NCBI GenBank assembly: GCA_040218535.1
Contig: JAVJRG010000012.1
Span: forward strand, 1,426,001-1,490,000
Origin: Lacipirellulaceae bacterium
GTDB lineage: Bacteria > Planctomycetota > Planctomycetia > Pirellulales > Lacipirellulaceae
Reading direction: 5' to 3'
Length of the DNA stretch: 64,000 bases
Shown: piece by piece, positions 9,936-18,447 of the stretch
How the letters are laid out: each line of letters starts with the position of its first letter
Numbering within the stretch: position 1 is the first letter of the stretch
Notes under the pieces: model-generated
What the model was told of the DNA's origin: nothing
Databases searched by the model: none
What the model saw: only the letters and a program-made list of their open reading frames with translations
Position numbers and translations under genes: made by a program

Positions 9936-10433
9936 CTAGAAGCCGCGGAACGGGTGGGCGGCTTCTTCCTTGCCGGCGATCATTTCGTCGGCTGATGGCT
10001 TCGCGCCCATCGCGTTGACGATCGCCATCTTGGTGGCTTCGTAGTTGTAGTCGTAGATCTTCTTGTCGTCGGCAGCTTCAGGGTGAATGAACACGCCGCA
10101 GACGATGACGAGATCTTCAGCCTGCCCTTTGTCGATCACGCCATCAGCCACGCTATCGGCAACGGCCTTCGCGACGGCTGCTTGAGCAGGACCGAACATT
10201 TGAACGGCCTGACGCATGCCCTTGATCGTGACCTTGGTGATCATGACCGTGGCTGGCTTAACGGCCAAGTTCGGGGTCAGCACAGCGAGTAGGTTGGTGT
10301 GGCCGTCGCTCTGGGTGGCCAAGGCGTTGGCAAAAGCGGTACCGACAGGGCCGTCTTTGCTACCGATCATAAGATCGATATGAGCGATTTCGTTGCCGTC
10401 GCCCGTGAGGGCCTCTCCGATGAACATCGACAT
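9936..10433 (-). CDS. fae: formaldehyde-activating enzyme
   Basis: Catalyses condensation of formaldehyde with tetrahydromethanopterin to methylene-H4MPT. The 165-aa length and the sequence IAHIDLMIGSKDGPVG, with the putative catalytic His at residue 18 (His17 in the methylotroph numbering), match Fae. The C-terminal YDYNYEATKMAI region is also typical. A GGAG lies 10 nt before the ATG. Next to mtdB it forms the first two steps of the H4MPT-linked C1 pathway, which is known from methylotrophs and widespread in Planctomycetes. Here it more probably serves formaldehyde detoxification than methylotrophic growth (inference). Confidence 0.95.
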   Translation of the reverse strand: MSMFIGEALTGDGNEIAHIDLMIGSKDGPVGTAFANALATQSDGHTNLLAVLTPNLAVKPATVMITKVTIKGMRQAVQMFGPAQAAVAKAVADSVADGVIDKGQAEDLVIVCGVFIHPEAADDKKIYDYNYEATKMAIVNAMGAKPSADEMIAGKEEAAHPFRGF

Positions 10434-10916
10434 AGTTTCGTTACTCCAGAAATGAGGGGCGTGCTAGATCGGTTCTTTCGTAGTTGATCAAGCTGGCGCT
10501 GCTTTGAATCCGCGATGCGAATCGGGTGCATCGCGCGGTGGCTAGGCCACAGTATCGTGAATTGGCTAATCTGCTTCGCTGCCGAACACTTATTTCGGCA
10601 CGGTGCTGATGTCTGGCCCCAGTATGGCTAACTTTGAGGGCAACCGACGAGCCAGAAAGCATAGCAGCCCCCATAGGGAGAGTTCAACCGGCCTAAACAG
10701 CCCTGCCAACTCGCAGAAAACGCTTGCACTTCTCCGTCGAACTTCCTAGTTTATGGAATGCACCCTGGAATTTCGGTGGGGAGGTTCCGGGCAAGTGCTT
10801 CAGCATGAATTGCAGTGGGCGAGTCGGCCTACGTCGGCCATCTGATGCAATCTCTCTTCAGCATGCTCATGACTTACCAGATTCCTTCTGTTTGATTTCG
10901 GTAAAGGAGAGCATTC
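10434..10916. other. non-coding interval between divergent fae and DUF1559 gene
   Basis: No convincing gene. On the fae side there are two hairpins: CGCGATGC (10511-10518) with GCATCGCG (10528-10535), and TGCCGAA (10580-10586) with TTCGGCA (10594-10600). They would lie in the fae leader. An AAAGGAG ribosome binding site for the DUF1559 gene lies just before 10917. A 77-codon minus-strand frame here has biased, non-protein-like composition. Confidence 0.5.
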
Positions 10917-11927
10917 ATGAATGTCGTGGGGCCAAGGGGCAAAGGTTTTACTCTCGTGGAATTGTTGGTGGTGATTGCCATCATAGGCACATTGGTCGGA
11001 TTGCTACTGCCGGCGGTTCAGGCAGCTCGGGAGTCTTCACGTTCCAATACGTGTCGTATGAACTTAACGCAGTTGCACAAGGCAACCGCCCAGTACGAGA
11101 TCGACAATAAGAAGTACCCCGGCTACGTGAATCCCATCGGCGGTGGCGCCAGTTGGTCCGCAATGCTGCTACCTTATCTGGAACGGCGCGACCTGTGGGA
11201 ACGAATCCAAGTGGGAGCTAGTGCGAGTGCCTCGGTCGAAGTGTTCGTCTGCCCAAGCAACCCTCCGAAAACTGAAGGGGCGCCCGGGATGTCTTACCTG
11301 GCAAATGCAGGTTGGATCCAACGGGAAGAGATTTTCCCTAATTCCTTAGAATGTGGAAAAACGGAGAACATCGCAAACGGAGTCTTCTTTGACAAAACGC
11401 GAACGGACGTTAGCTCTCGAGCAGACATTCGTGATGAAGTTCGAGTGGATAATTCGTGCGTCCCCTCGCCTCAGCCAATCACTAAAATGACGTTCGCCTA
11501 CATCCAAGCCGAAGGGGACGGCACAACCAATACGTTGTTGTACTCCGAAGGGATTAACGCAATGGTCTGGACCGGCATCACGGCCCCCGACAAAAAGTGG
11601 CACTACGGTTTCTGCTGGGAGAAACCTGTGACTATCGCGGCTGGTTACGAAGACGATAACAGCACGATCGAGACGGGCTCACAGTACCGCTACATCAATC
11701 GCATCCTCAAGTCGTTGACGAACAATCCAAACGAAAAGCCGGCCAACAGTTGTGCTCCTTCAAGTTATCACGCTGCGGGAATCAACGTGGCGTTCGTTGG
11801 TGGCAGCGTGAGGTACCTCTCGGAGCAAATCGAGCCCTTCGTTTTCGCGCAGTTGATGACGAGCAATCGGCGTGACTCCGATCTTGATGAAGAGAACCTG
11901 CCTCAGCCAGACGCCGACGACTATTGA
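10917..11927 (+). CDS. DUF1559 protein with prepilin-type N-terminal cleavage/methylation motif
   Basis: 336 aa. The N-terminus KGFTLVELLVVIAIIG is a type IV pilin/pseudopilin signal, with cleavage predicted after Gly10 and the conserved Glu at mature position 5. The rest is a DUF1559 (SBP_bac_10) domain, an expanded planctomycete family of surface or secretion-related pseudopilins of unknown function. The ribosome binding site AAAGGAG lies about 8 nt upstream. The usual C-terminal H-x9-DG motif reads YHAAGINVAFVGGS here, so the Asp is replaced by Gly. It is the first of a tandem pair with the gene at 12296. Confidence 0.92.
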   Translation: MNVVGPRGKGFTLVELLVVIAIIGTLVGLLLPAVQAARESSRSNTCRMNLTQLHKATAQYEIDNKKYPGYVNPIGGGASWSAMLLPYLERRDLWERIQVGASASASVEVFVCPSNPPKTEGAPGMSYLANAGWIQREEIFPNSLECGKTENIANGVFFDKTRTDVSSRADIRDEVRVDNSCVPSPQPITKMTFAYIQAEGDGTTNTLLYSEGINAMVWTGITAPDKKWHYGFCWEKPVTIAAGYEDDNSTIETGSQYRYINRILKSLTNNPNEKPANSCAPSSYHAAGINVAFVGGSVRYLSEQIEPFVFAQLMTSNRRDSDLDEENLPQPDADDY

Positions 11928-12295
11928 ACTGCTATGAAATGGCCACCCAACATCGGAGCAGCTTCCCACGGGGCCTGCTGAATGCACAGGAGAGTCGAAT
12001 CGGGCTCTTTCTGGACAAAACGGCCCTTTCCTGCGACAATTCAAGATGAGCACGGTTTGCATGCCCGATGGGCCTTTTTCTTTTATTCATTCGATGTCGT
12101 CATGCAAAACGGGTTCGTGATGCGCGTGTAATGAACGGCGTTTTCAGAGGCAACGCAGTTCGTGGACACGAAGGTACTTTCGATCCCCTTGTCATCGCTA
12201 AGCACAGGTCTCGCCCTTGATGACTCAATGCCTTGAGCGACTTGCGAGAAACCGACGGAACACTTAGCACCGAAAACGAACAGAGGAGACTCCCT
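11928..12295. other. non-coding interval between tandem DUF1559 genes
   Basis: No gene is supported. Near its middle GCCC-gat-GGGC (12063-12073) is followed by CTTTTTCTTTT and may be a weak terminator of the first gene. The remainder would hold the promoter of the second gene, whose ribosome binding site GAGGAG ends about 8 nt before its ATG. Confidence 0.4.
12063..12082 (+). terminator. weak terminator-like hairpin
   Basis: The 4-bp stem GCCC/GGGC with loop GAT is followed by a T-rich run (12075-12084). The stem is short, so function is uncertain. Confidence 0.35.
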
Positions 12296-13414
12296 ATGAG
12301 AAACGCTTACCCTCCCCAAACTCCAGGCCGCCAGCGAGGTTTTACGCTGGTTGAGTTGCTGGTGGTGATTGCCATCATCGGCACGCTGGTCGGCCTCCTG
12401 CTGCCAGCTGTACAAGCGGCACGCGAGTCAGCACGGAACAACACCTGCAAGAACAATATGCGTCAACTGGCGCTCGGTCTCAACACGCGGGAGTCGTCTC
12501 TCGGCGATTACCCCGGCTATGTCAACGAGCTAGGCATCGCTGATACCACTCGCCTCATCCGCGCGAGCTGGGTTGTGTATACGTTCCCTTACGTTGAGCA
12601 GAATGCGTTGTGGGAAAGATGGTCGCAAGGTCAAGTTAACCCTAACATGGGCGCTCTGACCGATCAGCTGTCTTCGGAGGATGGCGAGATCGCTCAGCTT
12701 GAAGTACTCACCTGCCCAAGCGATCCGCCAGTCACGCAAGGTCAGCCCTTATTAGCCTACGCAGCAAATGCCGGCTGGGCCCAGCGTACCGCTGAGAATT
12801 TAGGGAGTGTGCCCGTTGGGACCGCGTCTCCTTTCCAACCCGACGATCGAGAGAACGCAGCGAACGGAATTTTCTTTAGTCGCATCCGTGGCTGGGATGC
12901 CAGTCGTTTGTTGGGTCGTCCAGATAACCATGCTGGAACTCCGGAGATCACGATGAAGGCCGCTCTTATTAAGGATGGGCTCTCGCAGACGGTGATGCTC
13001 TCGGAAAATCTACGAACCATCAACTGGGCATACCTTCCCGCAGACGAGTACGATGTGAGCGGTGGCACCGGCAATCAGAAGTACCACTTTGGTATCACCT
13101 GGGAGCAGCCTGAGACTGTCGCCACGAACCTCAACGCCCCTATTCGCATTAACGGAAACACGGAGGGCGAGACCGCCACGACGATCAATTCGATGGTGCG
13201 AACTGACGGCTTCCCTTCAAGCCGTCACCCTGGCGGTGTCAATATGGCACTCATGGACGGGGCAACACGATTTGTCTCCGACAGCATTTCACCGTTTATC
13301 TATGCTCAAATCATGACTTCTCACGCAGCGAAGTCTGACTTGCACACGAACGATGGTACGCGGCCAGAGCACTACGAGTCGCAGCAGCCACCTGTGTCCG
13401 CTGGCGATTTCTAG
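12296..13414 (+). CDS. DUF1559 protein with prepilin-type N-terminal cleavage/methylation motif
   Basis: 372 aa and a paralogue of the preceding gene: RGFTLVELLVVIAIIGTLVGLLLPAVQAARES is nearly the same in both, as is a YPGYVNE segment. Predicted prepilin peptidase cleavage is after Gly15. The C-terminal motif is intact (RHPGGVNMALMDGATRFVSD). The frame is open from 12233, but the ATG at 12296 has GAGGAG eight bases upstream and puts the signal close to the N-terminus. A strong terminator follows. Its function is unknown; export and display through a type II secretion or pilus-like machinery is inferred from the signal. Confidence 0.92.
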   Translation: MRNAYPPQTPGRQRGFTLVELLVVIAIIGTLVGLLLPAVQAARESARNNTCKNNMRQLALGLNTRESSLGDYPGYVNELGIADTTRLIRASWVVYTFPYVEQNALWERWSQGQVNPNMGALTDQLSSEDGEIAQLEVLTCPSDPPVTQGQPLLAYAANAGWAQRTAENLGSVPVGTASPFQPDDRENAANGIFFSRIRGWDASRLLGRPDNHAGTPEITMKAALIKDGLSQTVMLSENLRTINWAYLPADEYDVSGGTGNQKYHFGITWEQPETVATNLNAPIRINGNTEGETATTINSMVRTDGFPSSRHPGGVNMALMDGATRFVSDSISPFIYAQIMTSHAAKSDLHTNDGTRPEHYESQQPPVSAGDF

Positions 13415-13436
13415 AAATCGTCGTGATAAACGAGAA

Positions 13437-13478
13437 TAAAAAAGGGACGCCACATTGCTGTGGCGTCCCTTTTGTTTT
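13437..13478 (+). terminator. rho-independent terminator
   Basis: A perfect 12-bp stem, AGGGACGCCACA (13443-13454) and its complement (13459-13470), with loop TTGC. It is flanked by an A-rich run upstream and TTTTGTTTT downstream, just after the second DUF1559 gene. Confidence 0.9.
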
Positions 13479-13499
13479 GCGCTCGGTTGCTGCTGAATA

Positions 13500-13570
13500 T
13501 CAGCCGTCCCGACGCGACGGGATTAGCCCCCGGTTACCCTGGGAACCGGACGCTAACGCGTTCCGGCTGA
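13500..13570. repeat. intergenic imperfect palindrome, family B, copy 1
   Basis: TCAGCCG (13500-13506) pairs with CGGCTGA (13564-13570). Inside, a TTAGCCCCCGGTT segment faces AACCGGACGCTAACGCG. A second copy with the same AACCGGACGCTAACGCGTT core is at 15390-15451. The two copies bracket the EpsI-like and secreted-protein genes. Confidence 0.8.
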
Positions 13571-13589
13571 AAACTAGTAGCGGGTCAAA

Positions 13590-14378
13590 TCAATTCAGAC
13601 TCAGCAACTCATCCGAGGAGGCTTCTTCTGCTTCTTCACCTTCTGCGGCAGGGGCGGCTGAGTTGCCGTAGCGTTCGGGAAAGAGCGCTCGATTGACCTC
13701 GGGAATCATCAGCTTCGCGAATTCGATGGCGGGGCTGTCGTTGATTTCGTCTTCGCTTTCGGTCACGGCAGTGGTGAAGTACATCTTGTAGAGGGCCGTG
13801 TTGTTGCCGTAGTAAGCTCTTGCGCCTCTGATGCCAAGCATGCTCGAGAATTTGCTGCCGCTGGAAGGAGCATCCCAGCCATACTGGCCTTCCTTATTGC
13901 CGTTCCACGACCAGAAGACGCGAATCTTGTGTCGCGAGAGGGCGTCTTCTTTCACATACTCTGCGGTGTAAAACATCCCCGGCTCGCCCTCTTTCGGGGC
14001 GATCTGGTGTTTGATCTTTGTGCCCAGCGGGGTGAAGCCCGCGCTGGGATAGCAAATGTCGGGGGTGTGACGAACGATGTTTCGCGAGTGGCCGACAATC
14101 AGCCACAGATCCACCTGCCGGCCCGTGTTCTGATCGACGTAGGTTCTCGACACGTGCCCCACCGCGCCGGCCGTGTCAGCCACTTCCGATGAGACTTCCC
14201 GATCCTGGCTTACCCAACTTCCAAGAGTCTTGGGCACTTTCTCGAAACGCTCGGCGAACTTCGACGCCGTCATACTGGAACTGTTAAACACGTCCGAGTA
14301 GTACCAAGACGCACCGGTCAGTGCAACTAGGCAGGTAAGAGCAACGGCAAGAGGAACAAGTAGGTTCTTCTGGGGCAT
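13590..14378 (-). CDS. exosortase-associated EpsI-like protein
   Basis: 262 aa. An N-terminal membrane anchor (LLVPLAVALTCLVALTGASWYYS) is followed by a periplasmic domain with LIVGHSRNIVRHTPDICYPSAGF. This matches the conserved His/Cys block (H-x-P-x-x-C-Y-P) of EpsI, which accompanies exosortases either fused or separate. The tail is acidic and Glu/Ala-rich. The frame begins at a TTG at 14411, but the ATG at 14378 places the anchor correctly. It is separate from the exosortase gene at 17206 and on the opposite strand. A supporting role in exosortase processing or exopolysaccharide export is inferred. Confidence 0.8.
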   Translation of the reverse strand: MPQKNLLVPLAVALTCLVALTGASWYYSDVFNSSSMTASKFAERFEKVPKTLGSWVSQDREVSSEVADTAGAVGHVSRTYVDQNTGRQVDLWLIVGHSRNIVRHTPDICYPSAGFTPLGTKIKHQIAPKEGEPGMFYTAEYVKEDALSRHKIRVFWSWNGNKEGQYGWDAPSSGSKFSSMLGIRGARAYYGNNTALYKMYFTTAVTESEDEINDSPAIEFAKLMIPEVNRALFPERYGNSAAPAAEGEEAEEASSDELLSLN

Positions 14379-14473
14379 GACGAGACAGGCACAGGAGGTG
14401 TTGAAAGGCAAAAACTCAGTCTTTCAACGGTAGACTTGTGCCGCGTGACTGTCAAGAAAGCATGCCCTTAATG

Positions 14474-15304
14474 CTACTTCTCGGAAGCCTCGAAATAGAT
14501 CGCTTGCTGCAAGCCTCCTTCACCGGGCTGGGCAGCGTAAGCCGAGGTTGGGTTGATAACACGAATACCAGTCGTTGATTCCGCGGGAATCGCTTGGGCG
14601 GAAGTCTGCATGACGGCAGAGTCACGTTTTAAGGCATCTTTCACTGGAGGCAAAGGTTCGAGCATGCCGGTCAGTTGCGCGACCCGTTCGAGGCTCGGCG
14701 GCAGCGACGGCGGGGCATCCTGCGACCTGTTCGCTGGCGGTCGGTAGCCAGCAGGGCGAACGTTGTCGTCGATTACCGAGTCGCCGCTCGGAGCGACATT
14801 GGCAGCCGGGTTGACGAGCTGCTTTAGGAAGGCCGGAGGCTCTGGCGGTAGGGCAGCTTGAAAGTCCGGAGCATTAGGGATTTGTAAGCCGAGAGGATCG
14901 AGAGCCGGCAGTGGCTCAGAACCGTCTCCCGGTGCTGCAGGATCACCCAGCCCGCCGTCCTCGGCTGGAACTTCGGGGTCACGCTCTTGCTCTTCAGGGC
15001 CGGCTTGGTCTTCTTTGGAAGGTTGAGGTCGTACAAAGCCTCCGAGTCCTTCGTCTTCTCCCGCTGGCTCAGGTACGAGTTGCTGCCCTGCCGCGGCTGC
15101 CGCATCGTCGCCGGGGAAGGGTCGCCAGTGCGTCTGCCAGTATCCCCAGCTTTCGGTCTTGGGGCGGCAGGTTCCGTCGGCGGCACAAGGGGCCGGCGTA
15201 CACGGGTGTGCAGCACGCAATAGTGAGCTGCCAGCAAGCATACTGAACAGGGTGACACCCATCAGAAATCCAAGCATCAGTTTGGCGAAGCAATTGCGTT
15301 TCAT
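14474..15304 (-). CDS. secreted Pro/Glu-rich protein, hypothetical
   Basis: 276 aa with a signal peptide (LMLGFLMGVTLFSMLAGSSLLRAA). The mature N-terminus carries a small Cys cluster (PCTPAPCAADGTC) and the motif ESWGYWQTHWRPFPGD, a WRPFP-type element that I associate with planctomycete secreted proteins. The rest is low-complexity, rich in Pro, Glu and Ala, and probably disordered. AAGGA precedes the ATG. Its position between EpsI-like and Wza-like genes on the same strand suggests a cell-surface role linked to exopolysaccharide, but no function can be assigned. Confidence 0.75.
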   Translation of the reverse strand: MKRNCFAKLMLGFLMGVTLFSMLAGSSLLRAAHPCTPAPCAADGTCRPKTESWGYWQTHWRPFPGDDAAAAAGQQLVPEPAGEDEGLGGFVRPQPSKEDQAGPEEQERDPEVPAEDGGLGDPAAPGDGSEPLPALDPLGLQIPNAPDFQAALPPEPPAFLKQLVNPAANVAPSGDSVIDDNVRPAGYRPPANRSQDAPPSLPPSLERVAQLTGMLEPLPPVKDALKRDSAVMQTSAQAIPAESTTGIRVINPTSAYAAQPGEGGLQQAIYFEASEK

Positions 15305-15389
15305 CGTGTTCGGTCCTTAGCGGCGTGTGCCCAGTCGTCTGTTGCGGCTCTTGGGAAAGCGTTGTTTAGGAAGTAGTTTTTCTATTAGG

Positions 15390-15451
15390 TCAGCCGCCGG
15401 GCGTTAGCCCACGGTTGCCTTGAGAACCGGACGCTAACGCGTTGCGGCTGA
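15390..15451. repeat. intergenic imperfect palindrome, family B, copy 2
   Basis: TCAGCCG (15390-15396) pairs with CGGCTGA (15445-15451). Internal GGGCGTTAGCCC and AACCGGACGCTAACGCGTT segments match copy 1 at 13500. Confidence 0.85.
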
Positions 15452-15556
15452 TAGTTTGAAAACGGCCTCGGTTTCTTGGTTCTGTCTGCCCACACTCAAC
15501 CGAGGCTTGTGAAGCTTAGCTGAGTGCGGACTGGTTGCTCTTCGTTGTCTCTAGCC

Positions 15557-16612
15557 TTAGAACGTATTGCCCAGGCCAAAGCGGTCGATACGGTTGGCGG
15601 TTGACGTACCCAGCGAGGTGATACCCAGGATTTGCTCGAACGGACTGAGCACGGTGCGGAGCACACTGCTGAACTTGGTGAGCTTGTTCGGGGCGATATA
15701 TAGGCGGTCGCCCGGCATCATTTGATAGTTGGTGGCGGTAATCGCCCCGGTGGTAATCGCGTTCCAATCGACGGGCAGAATCTGCTCGCAGCCGACGCCG
15801 TTTGGTGCCGGTCGGGCGATCCAGAGCTTCGAGGATGAGAACTGCGAAATCCCCTGGATGTTCGAGACCGCGTCGAGCACGGTTTCGTTACCGGTGATCG
15901 GCAGTCGGACGACATTGTCGCCTTGGCCACCGTCGGCGGTGATGATGTAGTAAACCTTGCTGTTGTAAGCCAAGATGTCGAGGAAGACTTCAGGATCGTC
16001 CAACTCCTTAGAGAGCTGAGCTTCAATCGCCGCACGAGCTTGCTCAAGCGTCGCACCGGCCACGTAAACAGATCCGTAGGTGCCGAGATTCACACGGCCA
16101 TCTGGGCCGACAAGGTGTTGCCCCGTGACTTGCTGGGCACCGGCTGAGGCAACCAGCGAAACGGAGATTTCGACGTTCGCCAGAATCTGTGAGAGTTCGT
16201 CTTGCAGCGTCGCTTCGGCTTCCTCAACCGTATCGCCTGCGATCTTGATGCGACCGTAGGTGGGGCCAAGGTTGACGCTGCCGTCAGCGTCGATGTTGTA
16301 GGTATTATCGATCGGCAGCTCGGGGAAGTTACCCGTTGCGCGAATCAGGACGACATCGAAGATTTCCAGCTTGTGGGGCGACTTAGGCACCAGACGGACA
16401 CCTTCGATAAGCAGCACGTCAGGTGGCTCTATCACATAGCGTGGGAGCGTGACTTTCTCCAATTCCCGCGGCACGCTGCTCGACGCAGGTGGCTCAGGCG
16501 GCGTCGCTGGAAACGGTTCCCGCGGCTGCATGAAGGCTGTGCAACCAGTGGAGCTCACCATGAGAGCTAGTAGTAGTGGCCACACTGCGTGAATCGTTCG
16601 ACAGGACTTCAT
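15557..16612 (-). CDS. polysaccharide export lipoprotein, Wza-like
   Basis: 351 aa. A lipoprotein signal with lipobox SSTGC (Cys24) is followed by a polysaccharide biosynthesis/export domain beginning RYVIEPPDVLLIEGV. SLBB-like repeats follow: VNLGPTYGRIKIAGDTVEEAE and VNLGTYGSVYVAGATLEQAR both show the glycine-rich SLBB pattern. Such outer-membrane proteins form the exit channel for capsular or exopolysaccharide. The Wzz/BY-kinase-like protein at 18448 is the expected inner-membrane partner. The last 50 residues lack an obvious Wza-type membrane helix, so the exit-pore architecture may differ. Confidence 0.88.
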   Translation of the reverse strand: MKSCRTIHAVWPLLLALMVSSTGCTAFMQPREPFPATPPEPPASSSVPRELEKVTLPRYVIEPPDVLLIEGVRLVPKSPHKLEIFDVVLIRATGNFPELPIDNTYNIDADGSVNLGPTYGRIKIAGDTVEEAEATLQDELSQILANVEISVSLVASAGAQQVTGQHLVGPDGRVNLGTYGSVYVAGATLEQARAAIEAQLSKELDDPEVFLDILAYNSKVYYIITADGGQGDNVVRLPITGNETVLDAVSNIQGISQFSSSKLWIARPAPNGVGCEQILPVDWNAITTGAITATNYQMMPGDRLYIAPNKLTKFSSVLRTVLSPFEQILGITSLGTSTANRIDRFGLGNTF

Positions 16613-17205
16613 TGTGATCTATCTCGCTGGAGAAACGCCCTTGTTACGCACGGCTGAGACGCGTTGCCTGCCGACAGACCTTTCCGCCGAGATAGCAGGG
16701 CACGAGTCACGGCTTGCGCGACAGTTACAAAAGGAGTAATCGGCAATCTTTAACAGCGACTTTGGTGACAGCGGGGGAATTCACGAAAAAAGCCGGGGCA
16801 GCGGTTCCGCCATCTGCGATTGCAAGCACTGCCTGCGTGCGCCAGGGGGTGCGTATTCGTAGGAACGATCGAGAGACGCCCCTCGCAGCCCTAAGTACTG
16901 CAATAGCAACACTTGCAGCACGGCCAGAGGTTTGACAGACTCGCACGACACGCGTATTCTCAGAGCAGACTAGGCAATGAGTTTACGCATCGCAGTGCTA
17001 GCAAGGATCTCCCGTTGCATTCGTGAGAATCTGCCGAACCCCCGGCCTTCGACCGTCGTATTAAATATGACGAACTTGCTGGTTTCCGCAGCGACCATTG
17101 CCACATCCCTTTGCCATGGCCCATTCTGCTGCGAAATACGAGTAGCAACGAAGTCGATGGGTCGTCATACCCTGATAACTCCTCTTACCTGACTCCCCGC
17201 TTTCC
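16613..17205. other. intergenic interval upstream of the divergent export and exosortase genes
   Basis: 593 bases with only short frames (about 60-75 codons) whose products look like random translation. I see no RNA gene, repeat or clear terminator. Both flanking genes point away, so it must contain two promoters. Confidence 0.4.
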
Positions 17206-18129
17206 ATGAGTAACGCGTTCGTCGACGATCAATTTAGCGATCATGTCCCTCTAAGCCCGGAAGCTGAGACGAAGGCTTGGATCGTCTTTGGGGGCTTGGT
17301 AGCGCTCATCTCGATTGCCTATTGGGACATGCTCTTGCTGACCGGTAGCTACTGGTTTGACGCACTTTACTCCCATGGCTGGCTGATCCCCGTGATTGGG
17401 GCCTTTCTGTTCTGGCGTTTGCGAAAGCCGCTCACTGAGGTCAGCGCCCAAGAGCGCTGGATTGGCGTCGCAGCGATGGTGTTCTTTCTGGCCATCCGCT
17501 GCTTTGCCGCAAAGTTCGATATTAACCCGGTGATCAGACTGTCCTACGTGGGTGTCCTGCTAGGAGCGGTGATGCTCGTAGGCGGGTTCAAAATGTTCAC
17601 CTGGGCTGGGGCAGCGGTGGCGTTTCTTGTGTTCATGTTTCCTTTCCCCTCCGTCATGGAAAGGAAAGTTCTGCTTGGCCTGCAAAAAGTAGCCACGATT
17701 GCTAGCACAGCTGTGCTGCAGACCTTCGGCATCGGTGCCGTGCGGGATGGTAATCGCATACTTATCGACGAACTCGAACTGGGCGTCGTGGATGCGTGTA
17801 GCGGTCTGCGGATGCTTTCGGTTTTTGTCGCGATGTGCGTCGCCTTGGCGATTTTGATGGATCGCCCCTGGTGGGACCGACTTGCTGTGTTGGTTGCAGC
17901 TGTGCCGATTGCTCTGATTTCGAATATCGTGCGAATTGTTCTGACAGCCTACTTGTATAAGAACTTTGGCATGAAGAACGACACGATCAACGTGCTGATT
18001 CATGATGGCGCTGGCTTTGCCATGATGTTCATCGGGATGGGATTGCTGGCAGTACTCTTTTCAGTGCTGACCAAGCTTACCGTCCCCATAGAAGAGGATT
18101 ATTCGGGATTCGGCACGGCTGCCGGATAA
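17206..18129 (+). CDS. xrt: exosortase (exosortase/archaeosortase family)
   Basis: 307-aa integral membrane cysteine transpeptidase-like enzyme that processes proteins bearing PEP-CTERM sorting signals. It has about eight hydrophobic segments and all three family residues: Cys198 in VVDACSGLRML, Arg243 in SNIVRIVLTAY and His266 in IHDGAGFAMM. The EpsI-like domain is not fused; a separate EpsI-like gene is at 13590. Candidate substrates in this window are the PEP-CTERM proteins at 27661 and 37968. It lies upstream of the Wzz-like gene, consistent with the known link between exosortases and exopolysaccharide loci. I do not assign a subtype. Confidence 0.92.
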   Translation: MSNAFVDDQFSDHVPLSPEAETKAWIVFGGLVALISIAYWDMLLLTGSYWFDALYSHGWLIPVIGAFLFWRLRKPLTEVSAQERWIGVAAMVFFLAIRCFAAKFDINPVIRLSYVGVLLGAVMLVGGFKMFTWAGAAVAFLVFMFPFPSVMERKVLLGLQKVATIASTAVLQTFGIGAVRDGNRILIDELELGVVDACSGLRMLSVFVAMCVALAILMDRPWWDRLAVLVAAVPIALISNIVRIVLTAYLYKNFGMKNDTINVLIHDGAGFAMMFIGMGLLAVLFSVLTKLTVPIEEDYSGFGTAAG

Positions 18130-18447
18130 CATTCTTGCAAGACGCTACCCCTGACGTTGCTGTTGGTGCCGCGATCATCCGGAAATGAACTCCGGCATCA
18201 CGAGAAACACACTCCGCTGTTCTGCAGTAGGGCCACTGCAATCGGAAAGGTCGGATGTGGTGTTTCGACAACACCGAGGTTGACGAAGCGCATCAAAACT
18301 CGCAGCTCGGATCGGCCGTTTTGTGGAAAAGGACGCAAAACGGGCGATTGGCGCGGCAGTTGCTTTCCACGCTAGTCCCCAAACTTTTCGACGTTTTTTC
18401 TGCAAGCGAACACTCAGAGATCAACCGTTTCTCAAGAGAGGCATTTG
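18130..18447. other. intergenic interval between exosortase and Wzz/BY-kinase-like gene
   Basis: About 318 bases without a supported gene. An AGAGAGG ribosome binding site lies 7 nt before the ATG at 18448. Otherwise I see nothing distinctive. Confidence 0.4.

Noticed and set aside
10441-10674. 77-codon frame upstream of fae
   Set aside because: No ribosome binding site, no homology signal, Arg/Ser-rich product; lies in the fae leader region.
16714-17192. Short frames in the gap between the Wza-like and exosortase genes
   Set aside because: 60-75 codons, no initiation signal and no protein-like composition.
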